A DNA stretch of 64,000 bases, taken from positions 62,001 through 126,000 of the forward strand of contig JAEVLN010000029.1 of NCBI GenBank assembly GCA_018350325.1, in the 5' to 3' direction. The stretch comes from Globodera rostochiensis. Its lineage: Eukaryota; Nematoda; Chromadorea; Rhabditida; Heteroderidae. Below are positions 11,000 to 23,400 of the stretch, piece by piece; the first letter of the stretch is position 1, and every line of letters begins with the position of its first letter. The translations under genes were made by a program, and so were the position numbers. The notes beneath the pieces were generated by a model. That model did not search any database, was not told where the DNA came from, and saw only the letters and a list, made by a program, of their open reading frames with translations.

Positions 11000-11756
11000 G
11001 AAATTGGCATATCAGGGCACGAATTGAGGAATGAAGAATGAAGAGCAGAAGGAAATGAAGTTATCAACGCCAAAATTTAAAAGAAAATTAAGCAAAAAGA
11101 GCTAAGTAAATTCAAAATAATTAGTATGGCCAAATTTGGATTTCAAATATTAAAGTAATAAAAAATTAATCAGAACTAAAAAATTTTGTAAAATTTAGTG
11201 TTCGATCTTCATAATCATACCAAACCCAATCCAAAAATTATTCTGACATGGAAGAGACTCAACTTACGATGGCAAATTTTAAAGTATAAGTAAATTGGAC
11301 AAAATCAAAAATTTTGGAGTTAAATCTAGGATCATATACTGTATTTTATATAAAAGTAATGTCAAAATTTCTTCCGTAAACGACATACTGTAGAATAAGT
11401 CTAATCTTTAGCCATTTTGTTAAACGGACGGCGATCACTTAAATCGCCTTACAACTGTTACATAAATAGGTTGATTAAAGGCCGAACGACGGCTAAAGAC
11501 CGCCGACAAAGACGTCTGTCGGCAGACTAGAAGTCGCCCCGAGTGTTGCCAAAAACTGATCGGTGAAATAAAAGAAATAATGAAAGTAATTAATGATAAT
11601 TAATCACATTGCCGGCCGGCAAACAAAAATCACGAGAAATCGAGGAAAATTAGAAGCATTCAGAGAATCACAAGACTAATGGATAAGAAGCGATTAAGAC
11701 CGAATAAAAGAGACATATGCTCCAATGATTTGGCAAACACCCTAGGCCAGCAGAGA
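11000..11756. other. Intergenic DNA with small inverted repeats
   Basis: No supported gene. At about 11500-11523 gccgaca and tgtcggc form a hairpin around aagacgtc. At 11610 ttgccggccggcaa is a perfect 14-bp palindrome. The GC-richer stretch 11400-11570 has no open frame that I trust. Confidence 0.4.
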
Positions 11757-12485
11757 GTTTGCCACAAAAGCAACCAGTAATAATCTTCAAATATAAACAC
11801 ACCAAGTTAAACTCTTTTTTATTAGCGGCTACATAAAGAAAAAAATAAATAAATAATAAAAAAATTTATTCAACTTTTGAATCACGAACAAAGTATTTAA
11901 ATTAGCTAAATATATAAAATAAATTACACAAAATAATAAATAAGATTTACTCAATTAGCCTCTGTTTATTCAAAAATAAAACAAAATCTGAATGCCATTG
12001 AAAACTTTTGCGCATAATAAATCATGCAATCATAAATAGATAGCTTTTAAACAGATATATTAAAACTAAAATAATAATTTATAAATTTAATCTTTGAACT
12101 TTTTATGACCGAATGTGCCACCCCTTTCCAGTTCGCACATGGAGATCAATTACACAACTGGCACGCAAAACTATAAAAAAAGCTATAAAATTTTTTCGAA
12201 AAAAATTAAAACATTTAAAATGCAGAATGAATAGACAATATATAATTAACAAATTCAAAAAAGAACAAAATATATTATATTATAATTTTTTTTTCAAAAT
12301 ACTATGCTGGTTTTTTCAAAAATAAACCAGATTGACAACAAAAGAGATATTCCACCTCTCATCCTACAGGTGTTCAAAATTAGTTATACTAATTAAAAAA
12401 GAAATATCCTGATTACATGTAAATAAAAGTATTAATAAAAACGCAAATATAAAAAGAATAAACTACAACTTAAAATATCAAGAAA
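11757..12485. repeat. Duplicated segment B, copy 2, with insertion
   Basis: Direct copy of 7218-7640, interrupted by about 300 bp (11975-12290) that contain the 23-codon ORF at 12105. The insertion has no terminal inverted repeats that I can see. Confidence 0.8.
12105..12176 (+). other. 23-codon ORF in a GC island
   Basis: An ATG-started frame beginning MTECATPFQFAHGDQLHNWH. On the minus strand the same island has tttttatag before an open frame that ends at a possible GTCATA donor. The strand is undecided and it may be chance. Confidence 0.12.
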
Positions 12486-12598
12486 AAATGCACTACGATG
12501 TTAATGCTTTAAATTTATTATGTATATATATCTATCTTTGTTTAACTGCATGGACATGGATTAACGAGACCGACACAAATGTATTAGAATATATTAAA

Positions 12599-13044
12599 AA
12601 GGAACCCAAAAATGTTTCTCAATAAAGAATTTACTATAATAAAACAAAACATCCAAATGTGGTGATCGAATAACAAGGTTGAAAAACTATTCATCAAGAT
12701 AATAATTATCTTTGTAAAAAATCAATTACAAAAAAAAATTATAACTTTACCTCTAAGACAAACGATTTAAACATATAAACATTATAAATTTTAAAATTTA
12801 TTGAAAATGAAGGTGGCGTCGACACGAAGCCTGGGTACAATCAACATGGAGTGACGCCATGGAAATGATTGTGCCGTGCATTGAGAACACCACAATCAAT
12901 GGCTCCTTATCAGCGCTTAAAAAAATTTGTATGTTATCTTTACAATTAATTTACAATTTCCTCTCAATAAATTAACTCAAAAATATAATCATTTTTAATA
13001 AGGAATAATTAAATTTAAATATTTGCTGAAAGTTCACTTTAAAA
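12599..13044. repeat. Duplicated segment D, copy 1
   Basis: Matches 39685-40092 in direct orientation, about 27 kb away. The shared parts are gtttctcaat, aacaaggttga, a central GC-rich island and aaatttaaatatttgctgaaag. The island (12815-12907) aligns to copy 2 over 90 bases without gaps, with 31 differences. Confidence 0.75.
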
Positions 13045-13439
13045 AAGACATCAAAAGGTTGAGTTTACAATTGTTTTTACTAAATGGCAAATAAAATTAA
13101 ACCCAAAATAGATGTAAAATCAAATTTTTTTAGCAAAAATGATTTACAAAATTAAATAGAGATGCAAAATATTTTAAAAAAATTTATGAAATACAATTGA
13201 ATCAAATATTTTACATTAAAATTTCAAGCAGTGTAAAAGCTATGCTGGAATATGGAATCAAAGCCTCTTTTATAAAAAAATCAATTGAGGGCTTAGCCGC
13301 GATTAAAAAGAACTTCATAAAGTAATAATTTAATAAAATTTACTCAAATAAATGTTTATTATTAATTCAAAATCAAAATATGTAAAATAAATATTAGTTA
13401 AAAAATGTTGATAAGTAATTATAATTGAAAACATGTTCA

Positions 13440-13860
13440 TCATCTGTTACAAACCAGGGTGGCAACGGTCATCTGAAATCTCTTAGCCAACGCTGTTTAG
13501 TAAATTCAGTAAAACTTTCAATTTTTTTCCGGTGACACCTATCGGCCCACCGGACCAGGGCGGCCAATTTGCTTTATTATTAAGGTAAATGCCATAATTT
13601 AGGAAATATGCCTTCTTATTGCTATATATTTGCCATAATTTTGCCATATTTTAGAACATGTGAAAAATTTATCATTTTTTAAGTGAAAAATGAAGTTTCT
13701 CGAAAATAGTGCTTCTTGATTCGTACAATTTGAAGTTTTTGGTTGCAAATCTCGAAATAAATTCTTTAAGAAAACTGCCAATAAATGCCATATTTTGACC
13801 GGTCAAATTTTAAATTTTTGGCACCGCCGACCCCACCCTTCCCCCCCGCCAGAAGTAAAG
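13440..13860. repeat. Probable DNA-transposon remnant
   Basis: Begins with ccagggtggcaacgg, a common transposon-end style, and ends with a C-rich ggcaccgccgacccc stretch related to the GC hairpin found in the 44.8 and 56.7 kb elements. The middle is a series of tgccat(a) words. No clear inverted ends or target duplication, so the boundaries are approximate. Confidence 0.35.
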
Positions 13861-14240
13861 CTTAATTCTAAAAACTTGTGTATTCCTGACCAATTTTATT
13901 AACAAAAAAAAAAACAATAAAACCCTGAAACACTTTAAAATTTCCCGGAAGTGTCCGTCGGCACGGTCACCTCTAAAAGCCTAATAAAAATGCAAATTAT
14001 TTATATTTCCCGAAGTTCAAGTAGATTGAAATAACTACTTTAATGTCACAAAATGCAGAAAAACATCGCATTTTTTTTTATAATTCTTAAACCTATAGTC
14101 AATTTAAAAAAAATACGCGCTGGGACAGTAATTAAAATAAAAAATTTTCGATTTAATTTTAAAAAATTCAAATTTAACATAAATTTTTTAAACCAATGAA
14201 ACAAAATAAAATATACTCTTACTCTCTAATGCGGTTATGC

Positions 14241-14379
14241 TTATTTCACTTTCGACAAAGCCATATCCGAAAGATGAACCATTATTTGAATGGAGCTTCT
14301 ACATTTAATTAGCAACTTTTTTAATATAGTTGACGTGTTGGGTACAGCTTCATGTGCCTCGTTGTATTTAATATGAGTC
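14241..14379 (-). CDS. Possible exon, 45 codons, unknown protein
   Basis: On the minus strand aatgtttag precedes one base and then 45 codons without stop, starting THIKYNEAHEAVPNTSTILK and continuing into a lysine, leucine and isoleucine rich part. It ends at a TAA shortly after a weak GTGAAA donor. Composition is protein-like (mixed charged and hydrophobic, helix-compatible). The family is unknown. Confidence 0.25.
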
Positions 14380-14644
14380 CTAAACATTGAAGATCAATTG
14401 AACTGTATATCGTTAAATATGTAGCAAAAATCTTTTTATTAGTTTTTTTTGATTTTCTAAATTGGTGGCAGCTACTAAATTAAAGTAAAAATTATTACCT
14501 ATTTTATGTAAGACAAGTCAAATATTGTTTCCTACTTTATGAATATCTCAAAAGGTAAATAGCTCTCTCTCTCTGTAAGGTATTAAAATAAAATAAAAAT
14601 TTAAAAATAAAATATCGGTTCAATTAATAATATTTTTAAAAGAT

Positions 14645-14890
14645 ATGCTGACGTACAATGCCATCAATACCTCGAATATAACATCACGGTGTATTGGATT
14701 ATTAATTAAATACAAAACAATTGATAAAAACAATATCAGTAAAAATGATAACATTCAAAAATGGAAAACTAAAAAACAAAAGAACACTTTTATTCAATAT
14801 TTAACAAAATGCGAAATTACAAATGGCTTAAAAGAACTGCAAATGATATATGGCAGCAAAGTCATTAACCAAAAATTACAAGTCGTATAA
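14645..14890 (+). other. 81-codon AT-rich ORF
   Basis: A lysine, asparagine and isoleucine rich frame with an ATG start. Such composition is expected from AT-rich noncoding DNA, and there is no motif, promoter or splice signal. Listed only because it is long for this region. Confidence 0.12.
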
Positions 14891-15134
14891 ATTGAAGCAG
14901 GACGGAAAATGCAAAATTGCAACAGTAGATTATTTAAAAATTATAATTACGTATAGTTGTCTAATCTAAAAAATAAAAATATTTAATAAAACTAAATAAA
15001 TAACGGCCAGCGGGAGCTCAAAATTAAATTTTCTTATTATTTTATAAATAATAATAAAAAAAATTAAAGTTTTATTACAAATCTAGTTATTTAAACAAAA
15101 TATTAACGAATGGCTCATTTCTGTAAAGATGCAC

Positions 15135-15169
15135 ATCTTAGTCTTGCCATGCCAGCGCCAATGATTACA
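15135..15169 (-). other. Possible exon start with a flavin-binding-like motif
   Basis: On the minus strand aaattaattcag, an excellent acceptor, is followed in one-base phase by codons for VIIGAGMARLRCASLQK. The G-A-G-M-A core is the dinucleotide-binding fingerprint seen at the N-terminus of flavin amine oxidases and relatives (GxGxxG/A). The usual next glycine is an arginine here. Only 11 codons precede a possible GTGCAT donor, and the frame stops after 17. No other amine-oxidase part was found. It may be a decayed exon or coincidence. Confidence 0.2.
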
Positions 15170-15306
15170 CTGAATTAATTTAGAAATTTAAATATTGAAT
15201 TTCAATTTAACAAAAAATAATTCTAAAAAATTCAATAATTTGTTTGAAATTTGCGTTATTATCAATCAATATTCAATGTGAAGAGCTGACAAGGGGCTAC
15301 AACCAC

Positions 15307-15448
15307 TTCGGAAGTCGTGGCAGGTTGGCGCGCTAGCGTACTCCGAGGGGTGCCGTTTGTTCGGGCGGGACTGCGCGCGGCACGGCTTGCGTGAGCCTGA
15401 ACTCGGTCTGTGTAATTCTCTGGCAACAAACGAAAGTGGCCAGGAGGT
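15307..15448 (-). CDS. Possible internal exon, 47 codons, unknown protein
   Basis: One of the best splice-bounded islands. On the minus strand ttttattcttag is followed by one base and 47 open codons, ending TCCGAA before GTGGTT. The translation starts PPGHFRLLPENYTDRVQAHA and continues alanine, arginine, serine and threonine rich, as in a disordered linker. The frame runs on to a stop at 15262. GC content is far above the flanks. No family recognised. Confidence 0.4.
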
Positions 15449-15474
15449 CTAAGAATAAAATAAATTACAATCAA

Positions 15475-17183
15475 ATAATATTAATGAATAAAAAATAAAA
15501 ATATTTATAAATTAAGTCATTACTTAAAATTCAAAAATAAATTTTAAAACAACAGAACATGTTTAGTGATAATTTAAACTATATAAAATAAATATTACGC
15601 AAAATAAAAAAAAAATCTTTTAAAAATTGTGATTTAAACTTTTATTATATTCAAAAATAAATTAATTTAATTAATTTTCATAAATTAATAAAAATTAACA
15701 GATGAATGATTTGCAAACATTTTGACTATATAAAATAAAAAGAAATGCGTACGCATCAACAATGGAAGAAAAACTCGCACGCAATCCGGAGTAAATGATA
15801 TTTAAAATAATCGAAATTAATGATATTTATTTAATAAAGCTTAAAATATAAGTTCTTGTTTCGTTACATTTGAATTTCAAAATGCATTCCTTACAACCCT
15901 GGCACTCCGTTTTCTTTATCAACAAAAATGCAAAAAACATTAATAAGCGTTCATCCACATTATAATCTTTAAACTATTAAGCACCGTTTGACACGTTATT
16001 TATTTGCATATCTTACAAACATCACCTATTTGATAACAATAAATCCATAATCTAACCAATAACATTCCAATTTAAATTACGAAAAAATCTAAACGAATGA
16101 TAAGTTTAAACCATATGATAAACAATTTAACAAAATATAATGAACCGGTATAATGTAAATAAAAAAAATATGATTTGTTGATGTACTAACCAGAAAACTG
16201 CTAAAAACATAAATTATAAATGCAAAATAAATTTTGTGTAATGCTTTGGATTTAAGGAGTAATAGTTTGTTAACCAATAACAACAACAAAACGTGGTTTT
16301 TAAAAGCTATTATTAAGTAAAGTAAAAAATATATTGGTGGTATAGGCAACAACTACCATGTCAGCTCAATATGATAACAAAAAAACTATTTCAACTTTAA
16401 AAAGATTCAAAAAAATGTTTACTAAATAACATTTTTCTATTTTTTCAAAAATTTCAATGATCTGAAATGCACATTTGCATAAAAAAGAAAAAAAGGGCTT
16501 GTTATGTGGAATTTCTTAAAATTATGTTCTAATTAATATGCATTTTTTCAAACCAGTCAACTTACAATAAATAAAAATTTGTATAAAATCATTAAAGCAA
16601 TGTCTCTACTTGTGTTTATAATTATTTTTATAATCGATTCTTTGAAAACTCTAAAAAAAAAGATTGCACATAAATAAGTCCGAGATTTTCAGGTTTTAAT
16701 CTATTTTTTTTTTGCGGACAAGGTTTGACGAGAGAAGCCCAAAAATAGAATTCATTTCAAAAAATTGTAGGATTAAAGCCTCTTTTTAGCCAATATAAAT
16801 CAATATTTTGGCATTTTTAGATAAATAATATTTCGCCATCTTTCCGTAATAAATCCATATTTTAGGCATTTTATTGAGAAAAATGCAATTTTTTAGGCAT
16901 TTTTCCGAAAATTCATGAAGAAATTCAATATTTCAGGCACTTTTCTCCAAAATTTCTTAATAAAAATGCATAAAAACGAAAAATGTACCCTTAAAAATCT
17001 AAAAAACGGGTGGTTATTCAGAAAATGGCCGAGGTTAAACGTAACTTGAAAGATAAAAAAATCTAGGTATCTTTACATTAATATTAATTATGCTGTTTTA
17101 TTTTTTAATGTAAGTAAAAAATCAAATAAACTAACAATAGTAAAATAAATTATCATTTTTAGCCGCCATATTTTAACAAATAT
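15475..17183. other. AT-rich DNA with transposon-like words
   Basis: No supported gene. From about 16780 to 17000 the words ttaggcattttt and aaaaatgcacc-like strings recur; similar strings occur at 42.79-42.86 and 47.88-48.0 kb, suggesting fragments of one dispersed repeat. Confidence 0.4.
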
Positions 17184-17342
17184 ATGTTGCCCAAGGTGCT
17201 CTTACAAAATAGTAATAATAAAAGCGATCCCATGCGTTACATCAAAAAGCGGGGCAACTACGAACGACTTTGCGAGCGATCAATTTTCCGCTTAATGGGC
17301 GTTTTGGTTTTGAGTGAAACAACGACTAAAAACATAATTTAA
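17184..17342 (+). CDS. 52-codon ORF, unknown protein
   Basis: The ATG at 17184 opens 52 codons to TAA. The peptide begins MLPKVLLQNSNNKSDPMRYI, has a basic centre (KKRGNYERLCER) and a short hydrophobic stretch (FRLMGVLVL). GC rises only over the central 100 bases (17220-17310). No TATA box or splice signal supports it and no family is recognised. It lies on the plus strand in a block where other candidates are on the minus strand. Confidence 0.2.
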   Translation: MLPKVLLQNSNNKSDPMRYIKKRGNYERLCERSIFRLMGVLVLSETTTKNII

Positions 17343-17967
17343 AATTCGTATTAATTTATAATAACATATTCAATACAAAACCGCAACATTGGCTAATTCA
17401 AAAGCATACAAGTGTAAAACTATAGTAGATAAATGAATATTCCGTGTATGCTAAATAAAATAAATTGCGGCATACTCCAAATTATGCGAATAATGTAAAT
17501 AAAATAATTTTTTCACTAAAAATGAAAAACCCTATCAACTATAAATAAATTTATTTGATCTATAGTTAAAACAAAAAAGCCATGCCACAAAAGAAAAAAC
17601 GGCTGGCGCGCGGGCAGAAAAAAACGAGAAGTTTTAAATGTTAAAAATAATAAACAAATAAAATTCAATTTTGACAGATGGTAAAATAGTTAATTCGTAA
17701 ATTTAACCACAAAATTATTTCAAAAGAAAAAATAAATATTTGGAACCAATAAGTGACTTTTTAGTGCCAATACCCGGATAAAAATAAACTAAAAAATTCA
17801 GTCTTAATAAATTAAAAAATTTAAAATTTAATTAACATTAATCACAAACAAAAGATAACTGTTTATTTCGCATTTTTGAAATTTTACATTTAATACGCAT
17901 AAAAAATCTCAATTAATTCAGATGGGTTAAATTGGCGCCGCCGTCAATTTCTCGGGGATTCGACCAC

Positions 17968-18060
17968 CTGGCGCATGGCCTGGAACTACGCGCGCTGTGG
18001 CCTTTATCGGCCCCCCGCGCAGGCTTTGACAGCCGAGGAAGATCTCGATTACGGAGGCTT
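17968..18060 (-). CDS. Possible internal exon (31 codons), frame undecided
   Basis: On the minus strand ctttttttag, a very good acceptor, opens a strongly GC-rich island that ends at GCGCCAG before GTGGTC. Two of the three frames are open; one reads ASVIEIFLGCQSLRGGPIKA, the other is arginine and serine rich. The plus strand is open too and ends ALTAEEDLDYGGF before TAA. The sharp GC step at the acceptor is the main support for an exon. Unknown product. Confidence 0.3.
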
Positions 18061-18841
18061 CTAAAAAAAGTATATTATTAAAAGTTATAGCAATAAACGT
18101 TATTTGTTATATCATTTTTTAAATTTATTTAACTCGGTCACATGAATAGCAAGCATTCCATTGAGACTAAAATGTTAACAAAATTTATAAAATTTTAAAC
18201 TTAAAAATAGGCAATAGTCTAAAAAAAATTAAATTAAATAATAATTCACTATCGGATTCTGAACAAATTCTTAAAATAATGAAATCACTTTAATAAAAAA
18301 TAATGTAAAAACATAATGTTTAGACTCCAAGTAATCTTTCAACATACCCACCCCCCTAATAAGATTTCGGAATGTTGGAGCACATGGTTAGAAAAAGTTT
18401 AAAATTAAACTCGATGCAAAGACAAAGTTTGCTATAAACAAATTATATTTGATCAACAAGAATTACTTATAAATTTTTCCCGCCAAAGCTGCTGACAAAG
18501 AGCTGTCAACACGGCTCGTTGAAAAGATATTCAAAATACGCCATACCGCCGCCGCACAATTGAAATACTAAACCCTTAAAAATAAATAAAAGCAAAATTG
18601 AATTATTTAATTTTTAATTGTTTCAAGATAAATACATACCTAAAAGAAAAAAATAGTATTTTACCGTTTAAAACAAAAAAATATGCATAGAAAATAATCA
18701 ATTACTAATAAAAACACTGAAAATAATATGTTAAATTAAATGTTTATATCATAAAAAAATTATAATTTACATATATCACACTATTCGGGTGTTAAAAACT
18801 ACAGTAAAACTTTATGGATAAAAATAATAAATAAATACCGT
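18061..18841. other. AT-rich DNA
   Basis: The island at 18480-18575 has an open plus-strand frame (AADKELSTRLVEKIFKIRHT) without splice signals. Nothing else is supported. Confidence 0.35.
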
Positions 18842-18883
18842 TTAAACCATAATTATAAAAGTAGCATAGGGATAAAAATCTGG

Positions 18884-19202
18884 CCCCCCCCCCCTAAGCC
18901 CAAAAACGACGAGAGATAAGGGGAACTCGAGAGAGCGCAGAGAAAAAGAGACATAAATAAAGTTGCAAAATTTGATAAATAATCGATCAATCCGTTCCGG
19001 CATCAGGCACGCGTGCATACGGGAGAGGGGAGCTGAAGGAAAGGGAGGAAGGGAGGGGAGCCGAGTGCGCGGGCGGGGCGGAGGGGCGGTGGTCTTGCCG
19101 CCACCCAAACTTTTGGGCTCAGTGCCAAATCCAAAATTTCAACATTTTTTCTGCGAATTATCAGCAGAATAAATGAAATGACAGCCCATGAGGGGGGGGG
19201 GG
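18884..19202. repeat. G-rich island bounded by C11 and G11 runs
   Basis: A run of 11 C (18884-18894) and a run of 11 G (19192-19202) stand as inverted arms about 300 bp apart. Near them taagcccaaa and tttgggctca are also inverted. Between them lies a purine-rich block (about 19020-19090) with many GGG and GGGG runs that could form quadruplex DNA. Proline-rich minus-strand frames here follow from base composition. It may be an old inverted-repeat element; no target duplication was identified. Confidence 0.4.
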
Positions 19203-19941
19203 ATTTAAAGCGAAAAATTTAAACTTAAGGTATTCCGATAAAATATGTTCATCGTATATAAACTTAAACTACGGACATACTAGCAAAAAATTAATTTATT
19301 TCGTGGTCATTGATGGCGTAAAATCTATCCGACATCAAACCCAGGCCTATTGGAGGTTTCAAAACGCTAGCGGCGACCTTTGAATCTCCCCGCCAAAGCA
19401 TTAAAATATTTTAGTTTAAAAAGTATTTATTCAAAAAAATGTAATTCTGATTTTGATTTTAAGTGATATTTTCTATGTATACCATTATAGATTTAGATGA
19501 TTGAGGATACGAAAAAGCATCATATTTATTAGCTTACATATTAATAACAAATCCAAGATGTTATTAATAACCCATTTCTTTGTTTTAAAAACCTTGCATG
19601 CTTTAACTTTTACATAATAACCGAACCAACCTACATAGCAATGTTAACGTCAGAAATTAATTTATCTCAAATTAAAAAATTTAAATTGAGATTTTTAAAT
19701 TATGAATAATAAATTAATTTCAAATTATAACAAAAATGAAATAAAATCTAACAATTAAAATTCAAAAGGTTTAATATTTTTTTAAAAATTTTTATTGTTA
19801 TATAAGGATACATAATTAATTAAACATCAAAAAACACAATAAAGGAGTATAACTACGTGTACTACGCAAACGCTCGCAGACAGATGCGAACACAGGAGCA
19901 AATTATGCATACTTAGACGGGGAGAATATTAAAAAAAATCT
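19203..19941. other. AT-rich DNA, nothing seen
   Basis: One small GC-richer patch at 19325-19390 without a convincing frame. Confidence 0.45.
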
Positions 19942-20452
19942 ATGCTAAATTTATCGACTAAAATTAAATTTCTCTCTCTTGGTGATTTCCCATTTTGGCA
20001 TTTTTCCCTTCTGGCACAAATCGATTCAGAATTACCCTCAATTACGACCAATAAAAACATGCTAGAACATTTTTTGGAAGAAAAGAAAGATATAGTTAAA
20101 TTGGCCACAAATGATAAAAGCAAAAAAAAGCATTTCTTCCGTTCGCAATCAAATTTCTTTTTATAACCATCACATTTCAAAATGATTGTTATCTTATAAA
20201 TTCTTCGAAACAAAAATTTTGGACACGATCAAGAAATCTTGGGCAATTATTGTACAGAACTGCAAAATCTGTTCTGCAATTGATGGCCAACAGCTCCCCC
20301 AGCTGCCCGATGATTATTGTTTCGGGGCCCCTCCATTGCATCGACGCAAATATTTTGAATGCGAATGATCGAAAAATCTTTGATCAGCTTTTTAAAACCA
20401 TTAAAATTGATTTAGGTATTAATGCATATCCAAAATGTTTATTGGCATGAAA
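19942..20452 (+). pseudogene. Frame-broken coding remnant, faintly uracil-DNA glycosylase-like
   Basis: Two long overlapping plus-strand frames follow one another: 74 codons (19942-20166) and a frame open from 20118 to 20452. The second ends with a helix-like stretch KIFDQLFKTIKIDLGINAYP preceded by PMIIVSGPL and an acidic/asparagine region. This order (hydrophobic strand ending GP or GEAPG, about 14 residues, then a (L/F)LD-(N/Q)-x-L-x-x-I helix and an AY-x-x-N/K strand) is reminiscent of family 4 uracil-DNA glycosylases of alphaproteobacteria such as Rickettsiales. A third frame over 20186-20368 carries QNCKIC, which could correspond to the cysteines that precede the active site. Key residues are lost and frames shift, so this would be a dead transferred gene. 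The match is from memory of the family pattern only and may be wrong. Confidence 0.2.
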
Positions 20453-23400
20453 ATTTAACTAAAATATTCAACCTTTTTAACGGCAAAATCTGTTGAAATG
20501 ATTGTTAATTATTAACCATAATTTAAAATGTTACATAAGGAGGTTAACATATTCACATTTCAACTATTGTCTTCATCTTTTCATGTCGTTGATTGTGTTA
20601 CTCATATAATCACGCTCAAAAATCTATTTACTCCATTTAATCTGATATACTTCCTTCATTTAAAGCTAGCAAAAAAAGATCCGTTAAAGACAAAATGAAA
20701 AAAAAAGAAAGAAGAAAAAAAAAGAAACATTTTTTTTTTGGATTCTTTTTAGTTTACAACACACTCTACTAAAACTTAATATTAGTATCTCAACAATTAA
20801 ATGATCCCAGCGGCGAATAAACTAGTTAATGAACAAAAACTAAATGTAAAAAATACTTACGATCAATACAATTCTATGTAAAAAACTTTGATGGTTTCAA
20901 CCAGTCCTTAAAAGTAAATCTCATGAACTACATTAAAATTATAATTATGTTCTTGAATTTAATGTAATCTAAATAAATTTTTGACGTTAATAGAATTTTA
21001 AATAATCGAAAGTTGCCTAGCGGCACGTAAACAATTTAAATATAAAGAATTATGACTGTTAAAGTGTAAAAATTAAAGCAAAAACCTCATATTTATTCAT
21101 AAATGAGGAAAACAAATTTTTACAAATGGATTTCGCGTTCTTTGTGAAATAACGTTGATGTTTATGCGTCACCTATTACACTAATTAAGCAAAATTTAAA
21201 TAAAATAAGATTATTTGCTATCCCTATTTTAAAAATTAAATTAATGCGGCATTATACTTGTATTTAAAAGTTTAAACGAATTGCAGTTTAAATGACAAAA
21301 TATTTTGTTGACATCAACTTTATTGTAATTTTGAGATTAAACAAGAAGAAAATTATTTTTTTTTCAATATTATATTATAAGAAAATAATTCGTTGTGGTA
21401 TAAAAGTGCATATTTGGGCTAATTTAAAACATTTTTTAGTATTTGTCGAGATTATTCAGCTAGAGCTGCTTATGCCATAGAAATGATCTACGACTTTTTC
21501 GTCTTAAACAAGAAGGTTATCAGAGTTTTTTTTATTTAATTAATACAACATAAAGATGTTTCTGAGCCACCACCGCCGGGGTTTGAATGAAACACGATGT
21601 GTAAGTTGAAAGAGGCTGTTTTGCAAAAATCCGTAAAAGCAGAAGACATTTGGCATTTTGTTGGCGGTTTTGTATTAACGAACGAATAAAAAATAAATAA
21701 AAAAGTTTGAAAGGGTGTTAAAAGTAAAATCACCATTAAAAAATGCGGAAAGAAAAAATATTGCCTCAACAAATTTTTACATTATTATTTAATTCTATAA
21801 TTATTTACTAATTTTTTAGTTTATCGCGATGCAAAAAAGCTTTTTCGACAGTAAGCCTGAATGACGAAAAACCAGCAACCAAAAAAAAAATTTAAATAAA
21901 AGAGAGATACCAAATAAAATAATTATATTGAAATATCATGCACAGTAAAAATAAATAAAAAATTTGCCATTAATGAAAACACAACACGCATTATAGTTAC
22001 CTAAACATTATAAAAATATTAAAACAAATATTTTTTTCTCAAAGAAAACTATTAAAACTATTTTCAACGTCCAAATAATTTTATCAAACTTTTTATTTAA
22101 AATTAGATTATTATATACCCAAAAATTTAACTCAATTTAGTAAAACCAAATGAGCAGCACAATCGTGCATAGCACGTCGACCACAGTCCTCGAGGATTTG
22201 ATAAAGATATATAAATAAACATACACAAAAATTCAGTCCATAAAATTCATTCAAAATGAAATGAATATTTAAAATTTCTCAATTCCCGCGACTGGATCAT
22301 TTAACGCTTATATGTAAAATATAATAAAATATCAAATACTAACAAAAGCATAAGTTACCTGATGAACAAGAAAAAGAAATAAAATATTGAAGAAAAAAAA
22401 CTAACTATATAAATGAATAATATTGCAGCGATATTAAAAAATATATATTTTTACGGAGCATTTTGAAAAACATATATAAATTACCTCTCTAAAAAAGACC
22501 CCGCTACACGGAATTAAAAAAAACATTCAAAAAAGAAAATCGTATAACTAATATTGTGTCAATATTAAAAAATATATATTTTTACCTGAACTTTGGAAAC
22601 CCTGGAGCATTAAGAGTCGGCATGGAGATCTGGTTTACAGCGATAGTGATCGATTATTTGCTAAAACTAAACAATCATTTCCCAAATATTCTTTTTTTAA
22701 CAAAACTGATAATTCGTTTTGATTACAGCGAATTTAAAGGAATAAAAGGGAGTTTAATAAATTCAACTATGATTTCATTTATTACTTATTAAATTTTTCG
22801 AATAACTTTATAACAAAGCTGTATGTTACACATGCATTACTTAAACAAATTTATTTACAGTTAGAGATTCTATCAAAATCGGAATATATAAGCAACAAAA
22901 GGATAAGAATCATATTCTCCAAAATTATGTTGTAAATAAAGCCATTACATACAAAAAATTTTTTTTAAATGGTAACAGAAGATGATTAAAAACTAAATAT
23001 ATCATTTATGTCCTAAATAACAAAAAATGTAAATAAAATCATATACTAATTTCGTTATACTCATGGGGCCTTTAAACTAAAAAAACAACTTATAAGCACT
23101 AAAATAAAAGTTCGTTGACTATTTTTTTGCCAATATGCAAATGCTCATTCAAGAATTAAGTAAATAAATCACAAAAAAGTTAATTTCTAAAACATTTAAC
23201 AGTGTGATAATTGAAATATTCAAGTAGATAAAACTTAAACTAATAATATTAAAAGTAAATGTAACTTATGGACAAGAGAAAAAACGTGATAGGAAAATCG
23301 ACAAAGATGCCATTGAATAAAGTTACAATTGATTGATAAATTCAAAGCAAAAAATAACTAAAATAAATTGAAAAAAACACTGATTTCCGCACGCGAAACT

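Noticed and set aside
14645..14890. 81-codon ORF as a real gene
   Set aside because: Lysine, asparagine and isoleucine bias matches random AT-rich DNA; no supporting signal.
18842..19172. Proline-rich minus frame and glycine-rich plus frame
   Set aside because: Both are direct consequences of the G-rich island bounded by homopolymers.
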